Assembly: GCA_001592805.2 (NCBI GenBank)
Contig: CP051141.1
Span: forward strand, 3,100,001 to 3,164,000
Source: Peltaster fructicola
Taxonomy: Eukaryota > Ascomycota > Dothideomycetes
Direction: 5' to 3'
Length of the DNA: 64,000 nt
Part shown: piece by piece, positions 1 to 11,410 of the stretch
Numbering within the stretch: position 1 is the first letter of the stretch
Layout of the letters: every line of letters begins with the position of its first letter
Notes under the pieces: model-generated
Told to the model about the DNA's origin: nothing
Database searches by the model: none
What the model saw: only the letters and a program-made list of their open reading frames with translations
Translations under genes and position numbers: made by a program

Positions 1-2
1 AG

Positions 3-716
3 AACTATGGATCTTGTAATCGAGATTGTGCTGGCGCATTGCGTCTGAACCCAAAGAATGTGAAGGCGTGGTATCGAGCTGCTTCTGCGTGCCTCGCTCT
101 TGACAAGATAGAAGAAGCACTAGACGCCTGCGATAGCGGTCTACGCTTTGAGTCTACGAACGCATCCCTGAAGGCATTGCGAGTCAAGATTGACAAGCGT
201 CAGGCTCATTTGATTGAGCTCGCTACCAAACGTCAGCAGCGCGAAGAACGAGCACGGCTTGAGAAGGCGAATCTAGCATTTGCATTGAAGTCTAGAGGCA
301 TTGTGTCACTCACAACACCGAACCCGCCTAGTATGGAGGACGCGGCACCACAACTCGCTGACGCTACTGATCCCAAGTCAACATTGAGCCTGCCTGTACT
401 TTTCTTATACCCTACAGCGGCACAGAGCGACTTCATCAAGTCAGTCTCTGAAGACGACACCCTCGCCGAGCATCTCTCATACGTCCTGCCGCCTCCTTGG
501 GACGAAGCACTGGAGCACACATCAGATACGGTAGACTGCTACATGGAAACTATAGCAGGCGGTCTCATCAAGGCTGGAAAGAAGCTTAGCCTGGCGAAAC
601 TGCTCGGTAGTGGCAAGGTGGCTATCAACGACGGGATTGTGAAGGTCAATATTGTGCCTAGAGACCAGGCAACACAATGGATCGAGACCTTTAAGCTTAG
701 ACAGGGCAAGAAGTAA
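3..716 (+). CDS. CNS1: Hsp90 co-chaperone CNS1/TTC4, 5'-truncated by the window edge
   Basis: The reading frame is open from the first bases of the window, so the gene starts upstream and only the C-terminal ~237 residues are present. The first residues (NYGSCNRDCAGALRLNPKNV) and the following AWYRAASACLALDKIEEAL are TPR helices typical of TTC4/Cns1, the essential co-chaperone that links Hsp70/Hsp90 to client folding. A charged helix follows (EERARLEKAN), then a C-terminal globular domain with LPPPWDEALEHT. The frame ends in a TAA one base before the stop of the opposite-strand oxidoreductase. An ATG-like start at position 39 would be false, because homology continues upstream of it. Family assignment is from motif memory; I am fairly sure of it. 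Confidence 0.88.
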   Translation, partial: NYGSCNRDCAGALRLNPKNVKAWYRAASACLALDKIEEALDACDSGLRFESTNASLKALRVKIDKRQAHLIELATKRQQREERARLEKANLAFALKSRGIVSLTTPNPPSMEDAAPQLADATDPKSTLSLPVLFLYPTAAQSDFIKSVSEDDTLAEHLSYVLPPPWDEALEHTSDTVDCYMETIAGGLIKAGKKLSLAKLLGSGKVAINDGIVKVNIVPRDQATQWIETFKLRQGKK

Positions 717-717
717 T

Positions 718-1713
718 CTATTTTTTGTCTGCAGGATAGTACAGGCCATTCTCATATCTCAATGCCGTAGTGACCTTGATTACGCTTTTCGAGATCTCCT
801 CGAGTCTGGCTATTGCAGCCTTATCATGCTGCTCGATGATTCTGGCGAACTCTTTGGCTTCTTCCTCCATGAAGTTCTCGGTCTTTGAGGTGGCTAGCTC
901 TTGCTCTGTCTTGTCAGATCCATGGAAGACAATAGAGGATATGCCTGCGGTCGTGTCGACGACAAGTGTTCCCTTCTCGCCATATATCTCTGTCGGTGCT
1001 GTGCTCTTGTAGACCTTGGAGTTGTTGATCTGAACGCCAAAGTCCTTGTACTTCAAGATGATCATGCCTCCGCCGTCTACGCCTGTTCTGCATACGAACG
1101 GCGCATACGTTTGTGAGATTGGCTGTCCGAACAGGGTGACTGCGAACGTAACTGGGTATACGCCCACATCGACAAGGCTGCCTCCGGAGAAGTCTAATGT
1201 GAAGATGTTGGGTCTCTCTCCCGCCAGCACGTTGTTGTATCTGCTGCTGTAAGAAGCGTATGTCACACTCGCTCCGTAGATCTCTCCCAACTTCTTCTCT
1301 TCCAAGAACTTCTCCAGCCGCTTGAAGTTCGCCTCTTGTATGTGTCTGTACGCCTCGATCAAGATCACACCTTTATGCTTCGCCAGTCGGAACAGGTCTT
1401 CGAGCTCTGCGACAGTTGAAGTTGCTGGCTTTTCAAGTAGGATATGCTTTCCAGCTTCAATCATCTGCTTGGCCTGCTCGTAATGGAGGTTATTTGGCGA
1501 GGCGATGTAGACCAATTGCAAATCTTTGTCGGCGGCCAATTCGTCCAGCGATGTGTAGTACTTGGTGCAGCCATACCTGGAGCCGAACTTCTCTGCTGTC
1601 TCGCGTGTTCGAGAGTACACAGCGTGCAGTTGGAAGGAGCCGGTCTTTTGTGCTGCCGTGATCCAGGTATCTGTGATCCAGTTCGTGCCGACGATGGCGT
1701 ACGTGATAGGCAT
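718..1713 (-). CDS. Gfo/Idh/MocA-family NAD(P)-dependent oxidoreductase
   Basis: This is a single-exon protein of 331 residues. The N-terminal Rossmann fold has a nucleotide-binding turn (YAIVGTNWIT, residues 4-13), the family's EKP motif (HILLEKPATS, about residues 90-99) and then the C-terminal alpha/beta domain with GGSLVDVGVYP. Members oxidise sugars, inositols or dihydrodiols with NAD(P); the GTNWIT variant of the usual GxGxxG turn occurs in a fungal subgroup whose substrate I cannot name. No signal peptide or membrane segment is visible, so it is probably cytosolic. It is convergent with CNS1, with a single base between the two stop codons. Confidence 0.85.
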   Translation of the reverse strand: MPITYAIVGTNWITDTWITAAQKTGSFQLHAVYSRTRETAEKFGSRYGCTKYYTSLDELAADKDLQLVYIASPNNLHYEQAKQMIEAGKHILLEKPATSTVAELEDLFRLAKHKGVILIEAYRHIQEANFKRLEKFLEEKKLGEIYGASVTYASYSSRYNNVLAGERPNIFTLDFSGGSLVDVGVYPVTFAVTLFGQPISQTYAPFVCRTGVDGGGMIILKYKDFGVQINNSKVYKSTAPTEIYGEKGTLVVDTTAGISSIVFHGSDKTEQELATSKTENFMEEEAKEFARIIEQHDKAAIARLEEISKSVIKVTTALRYENGLYYPADKK

Positions 1714-2423
1714 CTTGAGGACTGCGAGGTAGTTGAGTAGGTGTTACAGCTCAGCACTTCAACAATGGTTGAGATGACGGAAGTGAAAAAGTGGAGGGAG
1801 TGGAGTGCTGAAGCTTTGTACTTTGTATGCCGTCACAATCGACCGCTGAGGTGAATGCAGACTTACAGCTCTACTCATGAGTTACCATCGTCATGAGCCT
1901 GCTCAATGGCTGCATCACTCTTACAAGCTGCAAGAATCGATCCTTACCCAAGTATGTATGAGCACTTCGTGCTCGTAATGGTGCCCCGCAATACCGGCGA
2001 GCTGTACCGTGCCATGTATTGATTTGAAGGTTCTTCGCAGATCAAGACATGCAGGGAACTCACCAAAGGATCATCTCATGCTTCGAGCGGTCAGATTCTG
2101 TGGTGATAGATGCTAGGTAGATGCGAAATGTACGTGAAAGAACGTCGACGTGAAGTTGTTGTGTGGAGGACAATAGCCCGATGACGTCGATTGTTGATTT
2201 GTTTACCCGTGCTGCTCGCAATCATGACCAACGCCAATGTCTTTATCACACTTGACTGTCCGCACATCTGCCGTGGTCAGAGGCTCACTCAGCTGCCGAG
2301 TAGCTCACTTACTGCCCAGCCACTCCGAGCATAACTCCATAATGGAGTTCACTAGCATGACTACAGATAGGAGAGTCCTTCCTCCAGCTATACCACGGCA
2401 GCTCGGCACCCGGTGCAAAACCC
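1714..2423. other. intergenic stretch, no gene seen
   Basis: About 700 bases upstream of the oxidoreductase. Short frames exist on both strands but none has a family motif or convincing splice sites. It presumably holds the oxidoreductase promoter. Confidence 0.5.
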
Positions 2424-3016
2424 TCAGACCATCAAAGTCCCGATGGATGACGAACGAGCAGGGAGTTGCGGTCGTTCAAGACCTTGTGGTCGATGAAGAC
2501 CTGGGCTTGGATCGGTCGGAAAATCATACCAGCCAGTCAGGTATCTGTAGCGCTCTCTTGCCTGCCATCGCGGGATCGTGTTGGCGCGAGCCACCTCCCT
2601 GGTAAGAAATGGCGGTTCATAGCCATGAATTGAGAGATTACCGCGGTCGACGTGTCTCTGGTACTCGTTCTCCATTCTGTTGCGGATCGTGGTGTCGATG
2701 CTGGCCATGTTGTACTGCGATTGGATTAGTTCTGAGTTCGAAGATCCGCAGTCTTGTGATAGTCACTTGCGTTGAGCTTCCAGTCGATGCAGTGACTAGA
2801 CACCATGCCACCCAGAATGAGCATCGAGACGAAGGCGTAGATGAACAGGAGCCAAGTGATCGCATCGAGCCAATGCTTCGAGACCGTGCCAGGAAAACCC
2901 GCGTAGCAGGAGATCGAATCGTCTCCTATGTCCTGCCCCGTATAGCAGTTGAGGGCGTAATTGTACATCGCATGGGGTGTCTCGCTGGTCGGAGAGCTCA
3001 CTGCTGTGGTGGACAT
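2424..3016 (-). CDS. small predicted single-pass membrane protein, two exons
   Basis: I do not recognise this protein. Exon 1 (3016 down to about 2804) starts MSTTAVSSPTSETPHAMYNY and carries one clear membrane span (ITWLLFIYAFVSMLILGGM, about residues 53-71). A second coding block (2714 down to 2424) is basic and aromatic (RYRYLTGWYDF). The join I favour is an 89-nt intron at 2715-2803, donor GTGTCT, acceptor CGCAG, which keeps phase and gives 167 residues; the donor is weak. Near the end another frame reads VFIDHKVLNDRNSLLVRHPSGL, possibly reached by an intron from the GTGGCT after LTRE, so the true C-terminus may differ. The hydrophobic span is seen; function is unknown. Confidence 0.5.
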
Positions 3017-3268
3017 GATCCCGTCGTGACGAGTTGTGTGGATGTCTGTGATGCGGGCTCGAGATAGCGTGTATGGATGGAGTTTGTGAAGGCAAAATGC
3101 AGAAGCAAACGACGTCGTTGTACTTGAGAAGGTCGTGGTGCAAGATCTTCAAGTTTCCAGGCGCAGAACTGGCAGCTACGGTCACTGCTCAACAGCACAT
3201 GCAAGTCTTGGTGCGTAGAAATGAGAATAGCCTGGTTATCATCAATCCGTTTTGTACACTTACATTAG

Positions 3269-5032
3269 CTACGAGTTCTTGTCCCATGGAAGGGCAAAGG
3301 TACCGACCCAGTCCTCAACCTCTCTTCTGAGCTCAATAATCTCGACGATCTCCTCGCCCTCCTTGACGTACTCTCGGAAGGCATTCACTGAGGCAGGATT
3401 CTTCCTACCACTCTTTTGAGCTGCTTCAAGTGCTTTGCCATCGAGTTTCTTGGTGATATTGACAGCGCGGTGCACGATGTCGGCAACTCTCTTGAAGTCT
3501 GCACCTTGGAAGCCTCTGGTCGTCATAGCTGGCGTGCCCATTCGGACTCCGCCAGGCTTCATTGCGCTCTTGTCTCCGGGCACGGTATTCTTGTTCGCTG
3601 CGACGCCGACCAGCTCTAGGATACGCTCGACTCGTGCACCATCAATCTGCTTGTCTTTGAGATCAACAAGCACAAGGTGATTGTCTGTTCCGCCAGATAC
3701 GACGTTGTATCCAAGACCACCGCTTTCCTTGGAGTCACCAAGTCGAGAGGCGAGAGCCTTGGCATTCTCAAGCACCGTCCGCTGGTACTCCTTGAACTCT
3801 GGCTGCTGTGCTTGGTGTAATGCTACAGCCAGAGCTGTGATTGTGTGATTGTGAGGACCTCCTTGGTGTCCTGGGAATACTGACATGTTGATTGGGCCCT
3901 CTAGGTCGTACATCGTCTCGACACCCTTCTTGTCAACACTTCGGACACCCTTCCTGAAGAAAATCATGGCTCCTCTTGGTCCTCGCAAGCTCTTGTGCGT
4001 AGTAGTGGTCACAACATCAGCAAACTCGAATGGAGAAGGAATGACTCCTCCTGCAACCAAGCCTGAGATATGTGCCATATCGCAAAGAAGGTAGCAGTTG
4101 CCGACCTTGTCAACAATCTCTCTGAACCTCTTGTAGTCGATGAGTCTGCTGTATGCGCTAGTTCCTGCTATGATGATCTTGGGTCTGTAAAGCATTGCCA
4201 TCTCTTCGAGCTTGTCATAGTCTATGAGGCCAGTCTTCTCGTCCAGCCGATACGGTAGTGTTTCGAAATATTTGCTAATGGCACTGATCTTCTTGGTTGG
4301 CGTCTGGTAGCCGTGTGAGAGATGGCCTCCATGGGGTAGATCGAGGCCCATAATCCTGTCATGGGTGTTGAGGAGGGCAGAATATGCATAGAGGTTTGCG
4401 GGTGATCCGGAGAGAGCTACATTTGGTCAGCGAAGTCACGAAACAGTTTGACATGCAGTACGCTGAACATTGACACCCCAGTCTGCGTTTTTGAGACCGA
4501 ATGTCTGCAAAGCTCGCTGCTGGCAGAGTGTTTCGGCCTCGTCGATGAACTCGTTGCCGCCGTAGTATCGTGCTCCAGGATATCCTTCCGAGTATTTGTC
4601 TACCAAATCGTAAGCACGATCCCGCACTGCTTCAGCTCTTTGTCATACTCTGCATGATACTTCCAAGCGCGTCCAGTACTGCCTGACTGGTGAAGTTCTC
4701 TGAGGGAATCAGGTTGATGAAGTGCTTCTGCCGCCGTTTCTCCTGTATATCATCAGACGATGCTCTTCCTGCTGCTCCTAGGATTTCCTCACCTTGGAGA
4801 TGATGTCGTAGACTGTGGCGTCGGCTTCCTCAAGGTGTGCAGATAAGAGCTATAGCAAGATCAGCACCTGTGTTGTCCACCTGCTGGACTCACCTACCTT
4901 TATCTGGCTATCCATAGACATGCATCTTACCGCCGCCGCTCGAGCACAACGTGCCTGACGCAACGTCGGTCGACTGCATGCCTGTGAAGTGACCAGAGCT
5001 GCAGCTCTGGTAGTCACCTTAAACGACGACAT
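3269..5032 (-). CDS. SHM1: serine hydroxymethyltransferase, mitochondrial form
   Basis: SHMT converts serine and tetrahydrofolate to glycine and methylene-THF, using pyridoxal phosphate. Five exons can be followed: the start at 5032 gives an arginine-rich, acid-poor N-terminus ([17 protein letters not shown]...) that looks like a mitochondrial transit peptide; next come [19 protein letters not shown], then [18 protein letters not shown], then [19 protein letters not shown], and a long last exon from 4416. The intron between VNVQ and PLSGSPANL is 4417-4461, only 45 nt. The PLP-lysine motif [14 protein letters not shown] and [13 protein letters not shown] are present. It is divergent from RQC2, with 449 bases between the starts. 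The mitochondrial call is inferred from the leader. Confidence 0.93.
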
Positions 5033-5481
5033 GTCGTAGAGGAGGAGTACGACTGTCTGCGAGCGGACGAGAGTGGTGCGTCAAAGAGCTTGACCTGCAT
5101 GAATCGAGTTAACGAAGATTGGCCAGCTACTGCGGTGGAGTCTATTTCAGCCACATCTCGCGTGAGTGGCGGGGCTCTATATTGATGTCACTGCTCGTGC
5201 TCAGTTGTCCCATACACATGTATGCAGCAACGACGCTCTGCAGAGCTCGGGACTTCGCAGCAGATCATAGGTGAGCATGCCGGTTGCTACTTACAACACA
5301 TTGTCGAGCATTGTACTCCCAGGACAATGCAGAGGGCGTGAATGAGAAGTTTGAGTGACGACATCATCTGCCAAAATTTAGACCCACCGTCCATACAGAA
5401 GCATACTTCGTACATTGTGATTATTTCACCATTCCCTCTGCTACAACAACGAGATACGTCTGGTGGACTGATCATACCAGA
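5033..5481. promoter_or_regulatory. shared upstream region of SHMT and RQC2
   Basis: These 449 bases separate two divergent start codons, so both promoters must lie here unless one reaches into the other gene. I see no clear TATA box or CCAAT box, and no convincing ORF. Confidence 0.4.
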
Positions 5482-8400
5482 ATGAAGCAGCGCTTCTCGT
5501 CGCTTGACGTGCAGGTAAGTCTCCTACAACACAACCACGCACATAAATTGACAAGTCATAGATCATAGCACACGAGCTGTCGAGTCGTCTGGTCAGCCTT
5601 CGATTAGCAAACATCTACGACCTCTCCTCTCGAATCTTCCTGCTCAAGTTCGCAAAACCAGATAATCGAGAACAACTGATCATCGACTCGGGCTTTCGCT
5701 GCCATCTGACTAGCTTCGCTCGAGCCACTGCAGCTGCACCATCCGCCTTCGTTGCCCGACTGCGAAAGTACTTGCGAACCAGACGAGTCACGAGTGTTCA
5801 ACAGATCGGCACAGACCGAGTCATCGAGATTTCCTTCTCAGATGGCTCCTTCAGACTATTCCTCGAGTTCTACGCTGCCGGCAACATCATCCTGACTGAT
5901 GGAGAGCTCAATGTCCTATCACTGTGGAGAACAGTTAGTGAGGGAGAAGAGCACGAACAGCACCGAGTTGGAGTCAAGTACGATCTTTCGCTGCGGCAGA
6001 ACTACGAAGGCACACCACCTCTGACCAAAGAGCGCATACGCACTGGACTTCAGAGTGCGATAGCTAGACAAGCGAAAGAGGCCGAGAAGCCAGGAAAGAA
6101 GATAAAGAAGAAGCAAGGTGATGCACTCCGACGAGCACTTGCAATTACCACATACGAGTTTCCGCCCATTCTACTCGATCACGCATTCGTTGTTACGTCC
6201 TTCGACAAGAGCACACCTCCGGAGAAAGTCATCGAGGATGACTTGATATTGGACAAGCTCATGCTCGTTCTGGAAGAGGCTGCACGAGTCATCAAGGAGA
6301 TCACAAGTGCAGACAGTGCGAAAGGCTACATTCTTGCGAAGCATAGAACTGCAAAGACACCGGATAGCGCAGACGAAGAGCGAGATCTGGTTTATGACGA
6401 CTTCCACCCTTTCAAGCCAGCGCAGCTCGAAGCTGATTCTAGTATTGTCTCCCTAGAGTATGACGGTTTCAACAAGTCGGTCGATGAGTTCTTCTCGTCG
6501 ATTGAAGGCCAGAAGCTCGAATCGAAGCTACAAGAGCGAGAGGACACTGCCAAGCGAAAGATCGAGCAAGCACGTCAAGAGCAAGCCAAACGTCTTGATG
6601 GTTTACAGCAGGTACAAGAGCTCAATGTGCGCAAGGCACAAACCATAGAAGCCAATGTCGAGCGTATCGAAGAGGCAGCCGCTGCTGTGAATGGCTTGAT
6701 TGCTCAGGGCATGGACTGGGTTGACATTGGACATCTGATCAAGAACGAACAAGCACGCAATAATCCTGTTGCTCAGCTGATCAAACTACCATTGAAGCTG
6801 GAAGAGAATACAATCACTCTACTGCTCTCCGAGTACGATGTCGTGCCAGAGGATGATATGGCAGACGAAACAGACAGTGAGGCATCAGATTCAGAAGACG
6901 AGCGACCTCAGACGAAAGCAGTACCCACCGTACAGCAGCTGGCTATCGACATCGACCTTGCGCTGTCGCCATGGTCCAATGCTCGAGCATACTACGACAA
7001 CCGTCGTGCAGCGGCCGTTAAGCAGGAAAAGACAACACAAGCGTCCGAGAAAGCACTGAAGAGCACCGAGCAGAAGGTCATGGCTGATCTCAAGAAAGGA
7101 CTCAAGCAGGAGAAGGATGTACTACGCCCTCTGCGCAAGCAAATGTGGTTCGAGAAGTTTATCTACTTCATCTCCAGTGATGGCTACCTGGTTATTGCCG
7201 GCAAAGATGCTCAGCAGAACGAGGTGCTTTATCGACGATACTTAAAGAAGGGCGACGTCTATGTTCATGCAGATCTACACGGTGCTGCTACAGTCATCAT
7301 CAAGAACAATCCCGCTACGCCTGATGCTCCGATCCCTCCATCTACGCTCTCTCAAGCAGGCACTCTGGCTGTCTGTACCAGCAGTGCTTGGGACAGCAAA
7401 GCTGTGATGCCAGCTTGGTGGGTCAACAGTGATCAGGTATCGAAGACTGCACCTACTGGAGAGTACCTCACTACAGGTGGTTTCATGATCCGAGGAAAGA
7501 AGAACTTTCTTCCACCTGCACAGCTGTTGCTTGGCTTTGCTGTTCTGTTCCAGATTAGTGAGGAGAGCAAAGCGAAGCATGTCAAGCATAGGATTAGGGA
7601 CGAGTCTGTCGACCATCCTATCAATGGTACTGCTACAGAGGATATTACCAAGACGAAAGAGGTTGACGACGATGACGATGATGACGATGAGTTTCCTGAT
7701 GCTGCTGATGATGATGACGATTTTCCGGACGCCGAGATTGGACAGCATGCTACGCACGAGGAAACTGAGGATGAGGATCACCAGCGTCCAGTACACCGCA
7801 ACCCGCTACAGAGCAATGCCACGCATGTGCAGGAGTTCGAACAGGAAGATGAAAGTAGCGTGGAAGACGATGAAGAGAAGATAGATGACGTGCCTCAGAA
7901 GAGCACCTCTACTGAGACGACAACAACTAGCGCGCCGGTCGACAAGTCAGCAACCACTCCTAAAGCTGCTCCACAGGTACGCGGAAAGCGAGGTAAAGCC
8001 AAGAAAAAGGCCAATAAGTACGCCGATCAAGATGACGAGGATCGAGAGCTTGCAATGCAGCTGTTGGGGTCGACAGTCGCAGACGATAGACGTAAGGCTG
8101 AAGCTACCGAGAAGGCCTCGAAAGAAGAGACTGCCTTTGAAGCACGAGCGCGCCGCAAAGCTCAGCACGACAGAGCCCAGAAGGAAGGTCTTGAAGCCGA
8201 AGAGATCCGCCGTCTCAATTTGGAAGAGGGAGTCGAAGAGCTGAACGAGGAAGAAGCATCAGCGCTTACCCAGCTTGATGCTCTCATCGGCAATCCTCTA
8301 CCTGGTGATGAGATCCTGGAAGCTATTCCGGTCTGCGCTCCCTGGAATGCTCTTGGCAAATACAAGTACAAGGTCAAGCTGCAACCTGGTCAGCAGAAAA

Positions 8401-8681
8401 AGGGCAAGGCAGTGCGGGAGATTCTCAGCAAATGGACGAGCGCTGCTAGCAACACCAAAGCCATCGACCAGACTAGTCAGGACACTGAGAAGATCTGGCC
8501 GCGCGAAGCAGAGCTGATCAAGGGTTGGCGAGAGGCTGAAGTGCTTGGAGTCATACCCGCTAAGCAGGTCCGCGTCATCATGAGTGGCGGCCTTGCAGGC
8601 TCCGCTGGCGGCGATAAGGGCAAGGGTGGTCGCGGCGGTAAAGGTGGTCGTGGTGGCAAGGGTAGCAAGAAGGTCCGGTGA
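5482..8681 (+). CDS. RQC2: ribosome quality control complex subunit 2 (TAE2/NEMF)
   Basis: RQC2 binds stalled 60S subunits carrying peptidyl-tRNA, recruits the E3 ligase Ltn1 and directs C-terminal Ala/Thr tailing. Exon 1 (5482-5514) encodes MKQRFSSLDVQ; a 47-nt intron (5515-5561, GTAAGT...CATAG) leads to IIAHELSSRLVSLRLANIYDLS, the start of the NFACT-N domain. Total length is 1050 residues, as in the family. A coiled-coil region (about 300-350 and 450-480), the NFACT-R domain (MWFEKFIYFISSDGYLVIAGKD, then VYVHADLHGA), an acidic run (DDDDDDDDEFPDAADDDDDF) and a C-terminal NFACT-C domain (AIPVCAPWNALGKYKYKVKL) follow in order. It ends in a Gly/Lys/Arg-rich tail. The upstream exon shows that the first ATG-like codon at 5772 is not the start. 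Confidence 0.94.
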
Positions 8682-8835
8682 AGACTGTAGAGTGTCGAAT
8701 CCACGGGCACTTCGCGGTCAGAAAGCACGCCCGTAGAAGCACAATAATACCCGAAGGCACTTCCCAGACAGAATGTCCGCCCACAAAGCACAGTGATTCA
8801 TCACACTCACAGATACTTCTTCCTAAGCCGTATGA

Positions 8836-9801
8836 TCATATACTTCGTAATGCCTTCAGCCTATTGGCGAGAGCTGCTTGCGTCACAGCTGCCTGCGGTA
8901 CCAACATCTCGAAAGCATGCGGTACACCAGGATAGACATGTAGCTCGACCTGCACGTCGGCCTTTAGCAGACGTGCTGCATACTCAATATCTTCGTCGCG
9001 AAAGAGGTCAAGACCTCCCACGTCGATATAGGTTGATGGCAATCCCGAGAGATCTTTAGCGTGAGCAGGTGAAGCATAAGTGTCTACGTCGTCTCCTGCC
9101 ATGGTCGACTCTCCCAGTAATGCCGTCCAGCCGGTGATGTTTGTATTGGTTGTCCACGTGAGATACTTGTTCAGCGCTGCTGAGACAGGCTTGACGTTCT
9201 TATAGTCCAGCATAGGGTATATCAGGACTTGCTTTGCGATTGGTGGCTGCAGACGTCGATCACGAGCCATCAATGCGACACCTGCCGCTATGCCTGCACC
9301 GGCACTCTCTCCATGGATGCCGATCCTTTTTGAGTCGATGTTGAGCTCCTGAGCGTGTTCCATCATCCAGAGCAGTGCGGCATATGTGTCTTCAACAGGT
9401 GTTGGATGTGGATTTTCTGGTGCAAGACGATACTCAACGTCAAAGTACTGCAGCCCTGAGCGTGATGCCGTGAGTGCTACTGCAGGCGCGAACGATCGTG
9501 CTGTGCCAGCGACCATGCCTCCGCCGTGCACATGAAGAATTGCTGCTCCTGGTTCTGCTGGCAAGTTCCGTGGCTTGTGGTGGTAAAGTGTGATCTTAGC
9601 ACCATCATATGAATCGATCTCAAGGGAAGATGTTACGACGTCCTCTGCCGGAGGCAGCCTGCTCATTGCTCCACCAACAGTGACTACAGAATTCTTTCTT
9701 ATAGTCATATAGTCATGTACAGCTGGGGCCGGTCGTGCAGCTGCCATCTTGAGCAGAGGCGCTGCCACGCTGGCCCATTCGGCATCGTATTGGAGTGACA
9801 T
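8836..9801 (-). CDS. alpha/beta hydrolase, HSL/GDXG-type esterase
   Basis: A single-exon protein of 321 residues. It has the oxyanion-hole motif HGGG (ILHVHGGGMVAG, about residue 93), the nucleophile elbow GESAG (IHGESAGAG, about 165), an acid candidate in YIDVGGLDLFRDED, and the catalytic histidine in YPGVPHAFE. This order is that of the hormone-sensitive-lipase/arylesterase group that cuts short acyl esters. No signal peptide is seen, so it is likely intracellular. Substrate cannot be told. It is convergent with RQC2, with about 150 bases between stops. Confidence 0.87.
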   Translation of the reverse strand: MSLQYDAEWASVAAPLLKMAAARPAPAVHDYMTIRKNSVVTVGGAMSRLPPAEDVVTSSLEIDSYDGAKITLYHHKPRNLPAEPGAAILHVHGGGMVAGTARSFAPAVALTASRSGLQYFDVEYRLAPENPHPTPVEDTYAALLWMMEHAQELNIDSKRIGIHGESAGAGIAAGVALMARDRRLQPPIAKQVLIYPMLDYKNVKPVSAALNKYLTWTTNTNITGWTALLGESTMAGDDVDTYASPAHAKDLSGLPSTYIDVGGLDLFRDEDIEYAARLLKADVQVELHVYPGVPHAFEMLVPQAAVTQAALANRLKALRSI

Positions 9802-11410
9802 GATCGTGTTGAGGTATTTGAGGTCAAGAGGAATTTCACGAACCGGCGATTGAGGTTCGTCAAAGAATATTAGCTCACACCACCCGAGGTTATACTGGTC
9901 GTTCCGCGGATCTTCGCGAGACGGTGTCCCAGTCTATACAGATGACGATGGAGTCCACCGCTGTCAGATTGCAATGGCGGTGTCACACATCTTCGACTGG
10001 TGTACAGTCTCGTTGACAAGCTGGAGTAGCTGCCTACAGTAAGCTGACATGCATCGATGCCTCCCTCGTATCACGTTCTTGGAGATGAGTCCAGGTCAGC
10101 AATCTCGTAGATCGATGATAGCAACGTCAGATAGCTTATCAGGACAGCTATCACAGCAACGCTTGAAGCAGCGAGCGAAGCTGATGCTGTCAATATGACC
10201 AGGTTCCTGAACAATGTTGGACACGAAGTCGATAATTGCATACTAGGTGCTCGAGCCTCAGGCACCAGCAATGCCAAGGCGCTGGCTTCGTCACCGGCAT
10301 TTCCAGTTCAAGATACCATCAATACACCAGTAACCATCAGATTGTTCGGTCCATCGAACCACGTCTTTGCGTCGACTAGGTTGAGCTCCAGGCCTGTATG
10401 ATGCTGGAAGGATCATTTCGCAACCATAAGCAGTGTCGCGAGATTTCAGATGTCAAAGATCGCCTTGACTTGCTGATCAGCCACAACCGTACAGAGACGT
10501 GTATCAATCTTGCCGCAACATCAGTGAATCAATGCTAGCAGGGCCAAACGAACAAATCCCGAAGTCGCAATGATTACTCTGCGCTGTTGTACACACAAGA
10601 TGTAGGCGCTCGAACGACATTACCGGATGCTGCGCACTCCTATGCAGCAAGGAGTATATGCCTCCCAATGGAAGTGGTAACATATCCTGAGTCAAGAACC
10701 ATACTACCTGGGCTATGCTGCGAGAGATGTGCTACATACCTATTTGCTAATGGACAATGACGATGATGACTTCGAGTAGGCAGCTGCCACGGTTCAGCAT
10801 GCTCTTGTACTCGCAACACTTCGCCAGTGAACTCCATAAGTCCTTGCGTCAGCGTTGACGAGTGCGAGTCAACCTATCGACAGGTGGCTCAGTGCATTCC
10901 TGCTCGATGTCCTCGTCTTTATCGATAGAGGATCGCAAGATGAGAAGGAATACACCACCCAGCAGTATCATCAGCTTGTGTCTTGTTGTAGACGGGGTTT
11001 CACCCTCTTGCGTATATATCAGCTTCTCGCATATACTCACTTCAGACTGTCCCGGACATCGAACGACATGTGCGCGGTTGCGGTCGAAAACTAGGTCATT
11101 GTTCAGTGATCAAATGAGTATGCTTAACAAACTTTGCCAATGACTTGGGAGAGTTTCGCGGAAGCATGCATGTCAAGTTGTAGGTAGCAACAATATGGCT
11201 ACACCGAGAGCTTCGTAGACTCGGCACCCCAAGTGCCGACACGCCGCCTCGGGCTCTTGTCTGTTTATCAACACGTTGACCGACATACGCTTTCCTGGTG
11301 TATCCAGCCTGGAACAACGCTCGACACTGCTGCTGGAGCTGTACCACCTCTGAGACTCCATCAAGGATCCGAATATACCAGGTTTTGACTGTGGTGACAG
11401 CTCAGACGAC
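9802..11410. other. gene-poor stretch between hydrolase and SDR
   Basis: About 1.6 kb with no recognisable gene. It contains a short hydrophobic frame on the minus strand near 10071-10241 (see findings); the other frames look random. Base composition is similar to the surroundings, with no sign of strong RIP-type AT enrichment by eye. Confidence 0.45.
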
